Both the position numbers and the translations under genes were made by a program. 64,000 nt of DNA from Chitinophagaceae bacterium (GTDB lineage Bacteria > Bacteroidota > Bacteroidia > Chitinophagales > Chitinophagaceae). The stretch is taken from assembly GCA_947504605.1 (NCBI GenBank), contig CANNJE010000001.1, forward strand, positions 38,736 to 102,735, read 5' to 3'. Under the pieces are notes generated by a model, which was given only the letters and a program-made list of their open reading frames with translations, was not told the origin of the DNA and did not search any database. This document shows, one piece after another, positions 9,363 to 18,170 of this stretch. Position 1 is the stretch's first letter; every line of letters begins with the position of its first letter.

Positions 9363-11000
9363 ATGTCTGATAGAATAAATCCTGTAACCAGAATCCTAAG
9401 ATTATTAAAATTGGAGAAATCCGAAATTAGTGCTATTTATTTTCATGCCATCCTAAACGGTCTAATACAATTATCACTACCTGTTGGTGTACAGGCAATC
9501 ATTGGGTTTGTATTAGGCGGAGCCATGTCTACATCACTTATAGTACTCATTACCCTTGTAGTAATTGGTGTCCTTTTCAGCGGTATGTTACAAATTGGTC
9601 AAATGCAGCTTATCGAAAAAGTACAACAGAAAATCTTTGTAAGGTATAGTTTGAAACTTGCCGATAGGGTGCCAAAACTTGATCTTAGGGCTGCCGATGC
9701 TTATTATTTGCCCGAATTGATGAATCGTTTTTTTGAAGTGCCCACTTTACAAAAAAGTCTGTCAAAACTTTTATTGGATATTCCTACTGCAACCATTCAG
9801 ATTCTGTTTGGTTTGATATTACTTTCATTTTACCACCCTGCCTTTATTCTTTTTGGAGCCTTATTAGTGCTCATTCTATGGCTTATTTTATATTACAGTG
9901 GTAACAAAGGACTTACAACTAGCCTGGAAGAAAGTATGTATAAGTACAAAGTGGCAGCATGGTTAGAAGAAATGGCCCGATTGGTAAAAACATTTAAGTT
10001 TTCTAAAGGATCTTCCTTAAATCTGGAAAAGGCAGACGACCTTACCTCCAATTACCTTAGGGCAAGAAACCAGCATTTTAGTGTTCTGGAATTTCAATAC
10101 AAAATACTTGTAGTATTCAAAGTGCTCATTACTGCTTCTATGCTTATTGTTGGGTCCATATTATTGGTAAACCAGCAACTCAATATTGGCCAGTTTATTG
10201 CCGCAGAAATCGTCATTCTTACCGTTATTAATTCTGTAGAAAAGTTAATTAGTAACCTGGATAGTGTGTATGATGTTCTGACATCAGTAGAAAAGATTTC
10301 AAAAATTGCTGACAAGCCTATTGAAGTAAACGGTGATTTTGAATTCCCGGATCAACCAAAGGGGGTAACGGTGCAAATGCAAAACGTTTCTTTTGGCTAT
10401 ACCGATACAAAAATCGTATTGTCTGAATTATCATTGGATATAAAGCATGGGCAGAAAGTATGTATTACAGGCAAGGAGAGTGCCGGTAAATCTACAATTT
10501 TAAAGCTACTGACGGGTGCTTACTCCACATACACCGGATCTATTATGCTCAATGGGTTGCCTATTGGGAATTACAAATTAGATTCGATGAGAAGTCAAAT
10601 TGGTGTTATGCTCGATCAGCAGGATGTTTTTGATGGAACTATTTTGGAAAACATCACTATGGGCAATCAATACATCAATCCTGCACAGGTAATTTTGCTT
10701 TTTGAAATGACCGGTTTACAGGACTACCTTGCTACACAAAAGCAGGGGTTAAACACTGTATTGTCCGCTGCAGGTAACAGGCTCTCAGAAAAAGTATTGC
10801 GCAAAATATTATTGATAAGAGCGCTGGCAGGCAATCCAAAATTATTGTTGCTTGAAGAGCCCTGGCAAGGACTTGAAGCTCACCAAAAAAATGCCATTCA
10901 GCAATATTTCCTCAATGACCTACCAGGCACTACGGTACTGGTAGTAAGCAACGATAAAGATTTTGCCAACCAGTGCGATCAGATAATTGAAATTGTATAA
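9363..11000 (+). CDS. ABC exporter (TMD-NBD fusion) with degenerate NBD motifs
   Basis: Six-TM exporter domain plus NBD: Walker A GKESAGKST intact, LSEKV for LSGGQ, LLLLEEPWQG for LLLLDEPT, VVSND for the H-loop. ORF-track start at 9300 is TTG; ATG 9363 (MSDRINP) is more likely. Confidence 0.8.
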   Translation: MSDRINPVTRILRLLKLEKSEISAIYFHAILNGLIQLSLPVGVQAIIGFVLGGAMSTSLIVLITLVVIGVLFSGMLQIGQMQLIEKVQQKIFVRYSLKLADRVPKLDLRAADAYYLPELMNRFFEVPTLQKSLSKLLLDIPTATIQILFGLILLSFYHPAFILFGALLVLILWLILYYSGNKGLTTSLEESMYKYKVAAWLEEMARLVKTFKFSKGSSLNLEKADDLTSNYLRARNQHFSVLEFQYKILVVFKVLITASMLIVGSILLVNQQLNIGQFIAAEIVILTVINSVEKLISNLDSVYDVLTSVEKISKIADKPIEVNGDFEFPDQPKGVTVQMQNVSFGYTDTKIVLSELSLDIKHGQKVCITGKESAGKSTILKLLTGAYSTYTGSIMLNGLPIGNYKLDSMRSQIGVMLDQQDVFDGTILENITMGNQYINPAQVILLFEMTGLQDYLATQKQGLNTVLSAAGNRLSEKVLRKILLIRALAGNPKLLLLEEPWQGLEAHQKNAIQQYFLNDLPGTTVLVVSNDKDFANQCDQIIEIV

Positions 11001-11017
11001 CCAGCCAAAAAAATATT

Positions 11018-12346
11018 ATGAACACTCAATTTCAGGATAGTCAGCAATGGAAATCATTGACATCGATATATCATCATGATAAAAAAAACAGGATTGGGAA
11101 ATGGTTTTATTTGTTGATGCCGTTACTGATCGTTTTATTGTTTGTGCCATGGACACAAAATATCCGCAGCAGGGGTAATGTAACCACGCTGCGCCAAGAG
11201 CAGCGCCCACAGCAAATAAATACCATCATACCAGGTAAAGTGGTAAAATGGTTTGTAAAGGAAGGAGATTTTGTAAAAGCAGGGGACACCATTCTTCTAT
11301 TGTCTGAAATCAAGGATGAATACCTCGATCCTCAGTTACTAAACAGAACCAAGGAGCAATTAGATGCAAAAGAACAAACCATTGATTATTATAAAAACAA
11401 AGTAGATGCCACCGGTACACAGATCAGCGCCATGTCGCAGGCTCTGGTTTTAAAAATTGAGCAGCTCCAAAATAAATTGGTTCAATTGAACCTTCGAATC
11501 AATTCATCCGAAAATGAACTGGCAGCAGCTGAAAATGATTTTAAAATTGCGGCCAGTCAATACCAGCGGCAGAAAACAATGTTCGATAGCGGTTTGGTAT
11601 CACTCACACAACTAGAACAACGTAATCAATATTACCAGAATTCGCTGGCCAAAAAAAATACTGCACAAAACAATCTGGCTAATATGGGGCAGGATATCAG
11701 TAATACCAATATCGAAATGAATGCCATCAGGCAGGAGTACAATGAAAAAATTTCGAAAGCAAAGGGAGATCAATTTCAATCCCTTTCCGAAATTACTACC
11801 AGTGCCGGTGAGGTAGCTAAGTTGCAAAATCAATACCGCAATTACAGTATCCGAAATGGATTGTATACTATTACTGCTCCACAGAGTGGACAAATAAATC
11901 AGGCAAAAAAAGCGGGTATCGGCGAAATTGTAAAAGAAGGCGAAATGCTGGTACAAATTGTACCAGATAAAATAGAGTATGCGATAGAAATATTTGTTCG
12001 CCCTATAGATCTTCCATTGATACAAAAAGGACAAAAAGTGAGGTTCATTTTTGATGGATTTCCGGCCGTTGTTTTTAGCGGCTGGCCCAAGGGTTCATTT
12101 GGCACATTTGGAGGAATAGTAGTTGCAGTAGAAACATCGATAATGTCTAATGGAAATTTCAGGGTGCTGGTAGTAGAAGATCCAAAAGAACAGCCATGGC
12201 CAAAGCAATTGGGAATGGGTACCGGAGCCATGGGCATGGCTTTGCTCACAGATGTGCCTATTTGGTATGAATTGTGGCGAAACATAAACGGTTTCCCTCC
12301 TGAATATTATATACAAAAAGAACCGGCGCAAAAGCCCGTAAAATAA
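11018..12346 (+). CDS. HlyD-family periplasmic adaptor protein
   Basis: N-terminal TM, split lipoyl motif (GKVVKWFVKEGDFVKAGDTILLL ... ITAPQSGQI), coiled coil. Confidence 0.9.
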   Translation: MNTQFQDSQQWKSLTSIYHHDKKNRIGKWFYLLMPLLIVLLFVPWTQNIRSRGNVTTLRQEQRPQQINTIIPGKVVKWFVKEGDFVKAGDTILLLSEIKDEYLDPQLLNRTKEQLDAKEQTIDYYKNKVDATGTQISAMSQALVLKIEQLQNKLVQLNLRINSSENELAAAENDFKIAASQYQRQKTMFDSGLVSLTQLEQRNQYYQNSLAKKNTAQNNLANMGQDISNTNIEMNAIRQEYNEKISKAKGDQFQSLSEITTSAGEVAKLQNQYRNYSIRNGLYTITAPQSGQINQAKKAGIGEIVKEGEMLVQIVPDKIEYAIEIFVRPIDLPLIQKGQKVRFIFDGFPAVVFSGWPKGSFGTFGGIVVAVETSIMSNGNFRVLVVEDPKEQPWPKQLGMGTGAMGMALLTDVPIWYELWRNINGFPPEYYIQKEPAQKPVK

Positions 12347-12352
12347 ACCGAC

Positions 12353-13753
12353 ATGAAATTTTTGATAACCATAATATTTTGCTGCTTTTTGGTAAGTGTA
12401 AAGTCTCAGGATAGTGTACGTTTTAGCCTTTCTTTTGAAGCATACATGAGCATTGTCCAACAATACCATCCCATTGCACGGCAGGCTGACATTCAAATAG
12501 AAAAAGCAAAAGCTGCATTGCTGTCTGCAAGAGGAATGTTTGATCCGGTATTGGAAACTTATACATCCCAAAAATCGTTTGATGGTACCCGCTATTATAA
12601 TACTGTAAATCCTAAACTTAGCATCCCTACATGGTATGGTATTGAGTTGTACGCAGGTACGGGTTACCTATCCGGAACAAGGGTATCCCCTAATGAAACA
12701 ATCGGGCAAACCAGTTTTGCAGGAATTGCAGTTCCACTGGCAAAAAATTTACTGATAGACAAACGCAGGGCTGCTTTAAAAACCGGGGCTATTTACAGAG
12801 ATATGAGTATGGTGGAAAAAAGAACAGTTATTAATGATTTGTTATTGGAAGCTGCTGCTGCTTATTGGAATTGGGTGAGAGATTATGAAGTATTGCAGGC
12901 GGTAATAAATGCTGTTTTGGTTAACGAAAAAAGAATGTCATTCGTTCGTAATACAACTGCAATTGGTGAACGTGCTGCTATAGATACTGTGGAGGCACAG
13001 GCACAATTACAACAATTTCGGTTTTTACAAAATGAAGCTGCTTTTCAGTTTGCCAATGCAGCAATTGAATTGAGTTTATATTTGTGGCAGGAAAATTTAA
13101 CCGCTTACAACCTTAGTACAGCAGTTGTACCTGTCGATAATATATTAAACACTGCAGCTGCTGTGTCTGTAGAACCGCTTTTGCCTGATCTGCTGCAGAC
13201 AGCTTTAAACAATCATCCGAAACTCACCTCTTTTAATTTTAAACTAAAAGCCCTGGAGGTAGATCGCCAATTAAAATTTCAAGAGCTGCTGCCATATGCT
13301 CAACTTAAATACAACCAGTTGGGCAAAGGCTACAATATATTAAAAACCGCAGGTGCTTTTTTATCAGAAAACAATTACCAGTTTGGTCTTGCCTTCTCAA
13401 TGCCACTTCGCTTTTCGGAAGGCCGTGCTGCCTATCGAACTGCTAAACTAAAAATTACAGAAACCACTATACAACAGGATTATACCCGAATGGAAATTTT
13501 GAATAAAGTAAAAAAAATTTTCAATGAGTGGATCAATATAAAAAAGCAAATAGCGTTGCAGGAATCAATGTATCTCAATTACCTTAGTTTGCAGCGAGCA
13601 GAAGAAACAAGGTTTGCTAACGGAGAAAGTTCCTTGTTTTTGATCAATGTCCGGGAGAACAAAGCCATTGAATCGCTCCAGAAATTGTTAGAATTAAAAT
13701 CAAAATATTTTGTCATTAAAGCTAAGTTGCAAAATGCTACAGGTGTTTTCTAA
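12353..13753 (+). CDS. TolC-family outer membrane efflux protein
   Basis: Signal peptide; ADIQIEKAKAALLSARGMFDP and duplicated OEP repeats; 6 nt after the HlyD gene. Confidence 0.9.
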   Translation: MKFLITIIFCCFLVSVKSQDSVRFSLSFEAYMSIVQQYHPIARQADIQIEKAKAALLSARGMFDPVLETYTSQKSFDGTRYYNTVNPKLSIPTWYGIELYAGTGYLSGTRVSPNETIGQTSFAGIAVPLAKNLLIDKRRAALKTGAIYRDMSMVEKRTVINDLLLEAAAAYWNWVRDYEVLQAVINAVLVNEKRMSFVRNTTAIGERAAIDTVEAQAQLQQFRFLQNEAAFQFANAAIELSLYLWQENLTAYNLSTAVVPVDNILNTAAAVSVEPLLPDLLQTALNNHPKLTSFNFKLKALEVDRQLKFQELLPYAQLKYNQLGKGYNILKTAGAFLSENNYQFGLAFSMPLRFSEGRAAYRTAKLKITETTIQQDYTRMEILNKVKKIFNEWINIKKQIALQESMYLNYLSLQRAEETRFANGESSLFLINVRENKAIESLQKLLELKSKYFVIKAKLQNATGVF

Positions 13754-13938
13754 AGAGTATTTGCCTTCTTAAAAATATTTTTAGATTTGTTCTATTGTGC
13801 GATGTAAGATTGGTTTGTGCTGTTATTCCTGAAAAGATGGCTACTATCCTGTTTCTTCTTAGCAAACCCTTTATAAAAATATCAAAACAACATTTCAAGA
13901 AGTAGATTACTCATGCAAAGGGCATTACACTATAAGTG

Positions 13939-14616
13939 TCATTTCTGTTTTATACTCGAAAAAACCAAATCTGATAAAAAAGATACAATTTCCAATTCGT
14001 CTTTATTGTTTCCAAAATCAGTGAGCGCAGGAAGATATTTCATGAAATAATTCTGAAAATGCGCCATTTCAATAATTGTGTTGGCCAATGATTTGGGATA
14101 TTTATATTGTGAGTTACACTCCAGGATAATATCTCCAATTTTGGCGCATAGGTCTTTATAGGGTTTAAAGAGCTGGTCCTTATTATCTTCTGACACATGA
14201 TTGGTTAAATAAGCTTTGGAGCCTTCGGCAATTACAATCTGGTGAAGGATGTTCTCATTGATATGGCTGGTTTTTAAATCATCTTCTACAGTTAATGCCA
14301 ATAAATTAATAATCCTTTTTAACTTAACTGTGGGGTCATCAATATTATTGTTATGAATTGCCACACTGTATTCCAGCCAACTCCAATACCATGCAGTTAA
14401 ATAAATCAATAACCGGTGTTTGTTTTCAAAGTACCTGTAAATTCCAGCTTCAGTTGTACCAATATTCTCGGCCAATTTTTTAAAGGTGAATGCTTCAAAT
14501 CCATTTTTGTGAATCAACTGTATGCTATATTGAATAATTTTTTTACCTAATTCTGTTTGTTCAGGATCCCTTAAAAACAATTTTTCATTCATTTTTATCT
14601 TTAATTCTAATTCCAT
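13939..14616 (-). CDS. TetR/AcrR-family transcriptional regulator
   Basis: HTH: IIQYSIQLIHKNGFEAFTFKKLAENIGTTEAGIYRYFENKHRLLIYL. Confidence 0.9.
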   Translation of the reverse strand: MELELKIKMNEKLFLRDPEQTELGKKIIQYSIQLIHKNGFEAFTFKKLAENIGTTEAGIYRYFENKHRLLIYLTAWYWSWLEYSVAIHNNNIDDPTVKLKRIINLLALTVEDDLKTSHINENILHQIVIAEGSKAYLTNHVSEDNKDQLFKPYKDLCAKIGDIILECNSQYKYPKSLANTIIEMAHFQNYFMKYLPALTDFGNNKDELEIVSFLSDLVFSSIKQK

Positions 14617-14774
14617 AACTATCGGGTTTAAATACTTTACAAAGTAATATTCTGGTGCGGTTTATAATTCCAATTGTCAAAAGTAAGTAAAAGTTTTACA
14701 ATTTATAAAGATAGTAATGCTATCATTCTAAATAAAAGTACTATCATTGCACTGTTAAAAATAAAATACAGGTT

Positions 14775-16325
14775 ATGAATAGTAAAAACATATTTAGCGA
14801 AATTAAAAGTGATCTCCCTGCAAGTATCATTGTATTTTTTGTGGCACTACCTCTATGTCTCGGAATAGCGTTAGCATCCGGAGCTCCTCTATTTGCTGGC
14901 ATAATTGCCGGTATTGTTGGTGGTGTTGTAGTCGGAATGCTTAGTGGCTCACCACTGGGCGTTAGCGGCCCTGCTGCAGGGCTTGCAGTAATCGTATTAA
15001 CCTCCATATCTACGCTGGGTTCCTGGCCGGCGTTTTTAATGGCAGTGGTACTGGCTGGGTTTATTCAATTAATAATGGGTTTTGCAAAAGCCGGATTTAT
15101 TGCCTATTTCTTTCCATCTTCTGTCATTAAAGGAATGCTTACAGGTATTGGCTTATTGATTATTTTAAAACAAATACCTCATGCCCTCGGCTGGGATAAG
15201 GATCCTGCTGGTGATGCTGCTTTTTTACAGGCAGATGGACAGAATACATTTTCCGAAATATTAAGAGCATATGATTTTATTACCCCTGGAGCGGTACTTA
15301 TTGCTGCAATATCATTGGCCATTTTAATATTATGGGATAAGGTGTTGACGAAAAAACACCGCATCTTTCAACTGCTGCAAGGGCCAATCGTTGTAGTTAT
15401 TGTAGGGATTCTTCTAAATTATTTTTTTAAGGCAGGCACATTAAACTTTAGTTTGGCAGAAGATCAAGTCGTAAGACTTCCTGTTGCTAATAATTTAACT
15501 GAGTTTTTTAGCCAGTTTACTATTCCTGATTTTTCTGCCATTACAAATTTTGAAGTTTGGAAAATCGCCATTGTGATGGCTATTGTGGCCAGTTTGGAAA
15601 CATTACTTTGTGTAGAAGCTACCGATAAACTTGATCCGTACAAAAGAGTTACTCCCACTAACAGGGAATTAAAGGCACAGGGCGTGGGGAATATTGTTTC
15701 GGGATTAATAGGTGGCTTGCCTTTAACCCAGGTAATTGTACGAAGCTCTGCTAATATTTCATTCGGAGGCAAAACAAAAATGTCTGCCATCCTGCACGGT
15801 TTGTTTTTATTAATTAGTGCTATTACTATTGCCGGCCTGTTAAATATGATTCCGTTGGCAAGTTTGGCTGCAATCTTAATAATGGTAGGTTATAAGCTGG
15901 CCAAACCAATACTTTTTAAAGACATGTATAAATTAGGTTGGGAGCAGTTTATTCCATTTGCAGCTACTGTTGCGGGTATATTAGCCACAGATTTGCTTAA
16001 AGGAATTACCATTGGTTTGTTCTTTGGTATTTTTTACACTTTGCGCCACAGTTACAGAAACTCACATCATATGAAAGAATCAATAACTGCCGAAGACGGA
16101 CATCAGGTGCACCAGCTAGTTTTAGCAGAAGAGGTTTCCTTTTTTAATAAAGCAAGCGTAATAAAACAACTGGAGGAGATTCCAAATAATTCAAAAGTGA
16201 TTATTGATTGTTCTAAATCAAAATCAATTGCATACGATGTAGTTGAGCTAATCCGGGATTTCAGGGTTAATGCAAAATTTAAAAACATCAATGTAGAAAC
16301 TATCAACTTTATTGAACCTGCTTAA
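14775..16325 (+). CDS. SulP-family inorganic anion transporter
   Basis: DLPASIIVFFVALPLCLGIALASGAPLFAGIIAGIVGG...GSPLGVSGPAAG; C-terminal STAS-like segment. Confidence 0.93.
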   Translation: MNSKNIFSEIKSDLPASIIVFFVALPLCLGIALASGAPLFAGIIAGIVGGVVVGMLSGSPLGVSGPAAGLAVIVLTSISTLGSWPAFLMAVVLAGFIQLIMGFAKAGFIAYFFPSSVIKGMLTGIGLLIILKQIPHALGWDKDPAGDAAFLQADGQNTFSEILRAYDFITPGAVLIAAISLAILILWDKVLTKKHRIFQLLQGPIVVVIVGILLNYFFKAGTLNFSLAEDQVVRLPVANNLTEFFSQFTIPDFSAITNFEVWKIAIVMAIVASLETLLCVEATDKLDPYKRVTPTNRELKAQGVGNIVSGLIGGLPLTQVIVRSSANISFGGKTKMSAILHGLFLLISAITIAGLLNMIPLASLAAILIMVGYKLAKPILFKDMYKLGWEQFIPFAATVAGILATDLLKGITIGLFFGIFYTLRHSYRNSHHMKESITAEDGHQVHQLVLAEEVSFFNKASVIKQLEEIPNNSKVIIDCSKSKSIAYDVVELIRDFRVNAKFKNINVETINFIEPA

Positions 16326-16357
16326 ACACATAATTAAATAACAATAAATATAAAAAA

Positions 16358-17035
16358 ATGAAAACATTAAACAAAGAATTACAAGACGCAATTACACCAA
16401 CTATGGCTATTGAACTTTTAAAAGATGGTAATAAAAGATTTGTAAATAATCTTAAAGTAAACCGAAATCTTTTGCAGCAGGCCAATGATACATCAGACGG
16501 ACAACATCCTTTTGCTGTTATCCTTAGTTGCATTGATTCCCGCACTTCGGCCGAACTGATTTTTGACCAGGGATTGGGAGATGTATTCAGTGTTCGTATT
16601 GCAGGTAATATAATTAATGAAGATATATTAGGTAGCATGGAGTTTGGCTGTAAAGTAGCGGGTGCTAAAGTAATAGTTGTACTAGGCCATACTAAATGTG
16701 GTGCCGTAAAAGGTGCTTGCGACCATGTAGAGATGGGTAATCTCACTGCATTGCTCTCAAAAATACAGCCGGCAGTTTATGATGAAAAAACGGAAATAGA
16801 AAACCGCAGTTCTACCAACAATGAATTTGTAGAAAAGGTAGCCACCATCAATGTAAAAAGAACAGTACATGCAATCATGGAGCGCAGTCCAATTTTAAAA
16901 GACATGATTGAAAGCGGTGCAATAGGAATTGTAGGAGGTACGCATGAAATATCAACCGGGTTGGTTCATTTTTATGAAGATACATTGATAATAAACGAGC
17001 CTGTTGATAATATTGTAAACCTTATAGCATCATAA
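16358..17035 (+). CDS. Beta-class carbonic anhydrase
   Basis: ILSCIDSRTSAELIFDQGLGDVFSVRIAGN and VLGHTKCGAVKGA zinc-ligand motifs. Confidence 0.95.
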   Translation: MKTLNKELQDAITPTMAIELLKDGNKRFVNNLKVNRNLLQQANDTSDGQHPFAVILSCIDSRTSAELIFDQGLGDVFSVRIAGNIINEDILGSMEFGCKVAGAKVIVVLGHTKCGAVKGACDHVEMGNLTALLSKIQPAVYDEKTEIENRSSTNNEFVEKVATINVKRTVHAIMERSPILKDMIESGAIGIVGGTHEISTGLVHFYEDTLIINEPVDNIVNLIAS

Positions 17036-17231
17036 AAAATATTTTAGCAAAAGCATAATATTTTATTATTAATTGACCTGATTTTCTTTTTTAAAAATTT
17101 ATGATTATGAAAAGTCGGGTAATTTTTTAGAGAAATAAAAAACAACATGAAAATTAAAATAAACCACATGCTTTTTGTTTAGAGAGCAACATAACGAGCA
17201 AAATGCTAAAGTATAAATTCAAACGATGATT

Positions 17232-17270
17232 AATGGAAGCCTGATAAAATATTTTAATAAGGCTTCCATT
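17232..17270. other. Hairpin in the leader region upstream of 17302
   Basis: AATGGAAGCCT ... AGGCTTCCATT, perfect 11-bp arms, no T-tract. Confidence 0.5.
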
Positions 17271-17301
17271 TACAATTGGTATTCATTTTTAAATTTTTTA
17301 T

Positions 17302-18063
17302 ATGCGTTCAAAGTGCCTGGTATTTATTGTTGGCCTCAACTTAATTATTGCAAATGTAGCAGCGCAAAACACAAGGCTTACAGATAAAAACACAATTGGC
17401 TGGTTCAATAATTTTACTAATATAAAATTTTCTAAAAAGTGGAGTGGCCATCTGGAATACCAGTGGCGCCGCGAAGCTTTTATTAAAAATTGGCAACAAA
17501 GTTTATTCAGAACCGGAATTAATTATCAAGTTAATGATAAGTTGGTTATTAGATTTGGGTATGCATGGGTAGAAACATTTTCTTATGGAGAAATCCCGTT
17601 GCAGGCGGCCGGAAAAAGGTTTCCCGAACACAGAATATACCAGATGGTAACTTTAAGCGATAAAAGTAAAAATATAGAATTGAGCCACCGGTTTATGCTT
17701 GAACAAAGATGGGTAGGCAGGTACACAAATATAGCATTAACAAAGCCTGATGATTTTTTGTTTCTAAACCGGTTAAGATATATGTACCGAATGCAAAAGG
17801 CAATTGGTAAAAAAACGATTGAAGATAAAACCGCTTATGCCGGAATCTATGATGAAATATTTATTGGATTTGGAAAAAATGTAAATGAGAATGTATTTGA
17901 CCAGAACCGTTTAGCCATTTTATTGGGCTATCGGTTCAATAAAAAATTAAGGATAGAAGGAGGTTTTTTACAGCAAATTGTACAACTTGGTAGAGAAGTT
18001 AATGAACGCAATGTTTTTCAATATAATAATGGTATTATTCTCAATACCTACATTAATCTATAA
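17302..18063 (+). CDS. DUF2490-like outer-membrane protein
   Basis: Signal peptide; WFNNFTNIKFSKKWSGHLEYQWRRE..., QSLFRTGINYQ, RFMLEQRW. Confidence 0.75.
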   Translation: MRSKCLVFIVGLNLIIANVAAQNTRLTDKNTIGWFNNFTNIKFSKKWSGHLEYQWRREAFIKNWQQSLFRTGINYQVNDKLVIRFGYAWVETFSYGEIPLQAAGKRFPEHRIYQMVTLSDKSKNIELSHRFMLEQRWVGRYTNIALTKPDDFLFLNRLRYMYRMQKAIGKKTIEDKTAYAGIYDEIFIGFGKNVNENVFDQNRLAILLGYRFNKKLRIEGGFLQQIVQLGREVNERNVFQYNNGIILNTYINL

Positions 18064-18170
18064 AAAATAAATAGGCTTCAATACTAAAAATGTATTTTTT
18101 AATGGGGACATTTATACAGAAAGCTATTTTGTTCTAAAATTCATAATTCTAATAGGTTGCAAATATTTTC

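Noticed and set aside
11612-12571. Minus-strand ORFs 11612-12034, 11899-12285 and 12095-12571
   Set aside because: Antisense to the well-supported HlyD/TolC genes with no start context or domain.
16309-16746. Minus-strand ORF 16309-16746
   Set aside because: Antisense to the carbonic anhydrase gene.
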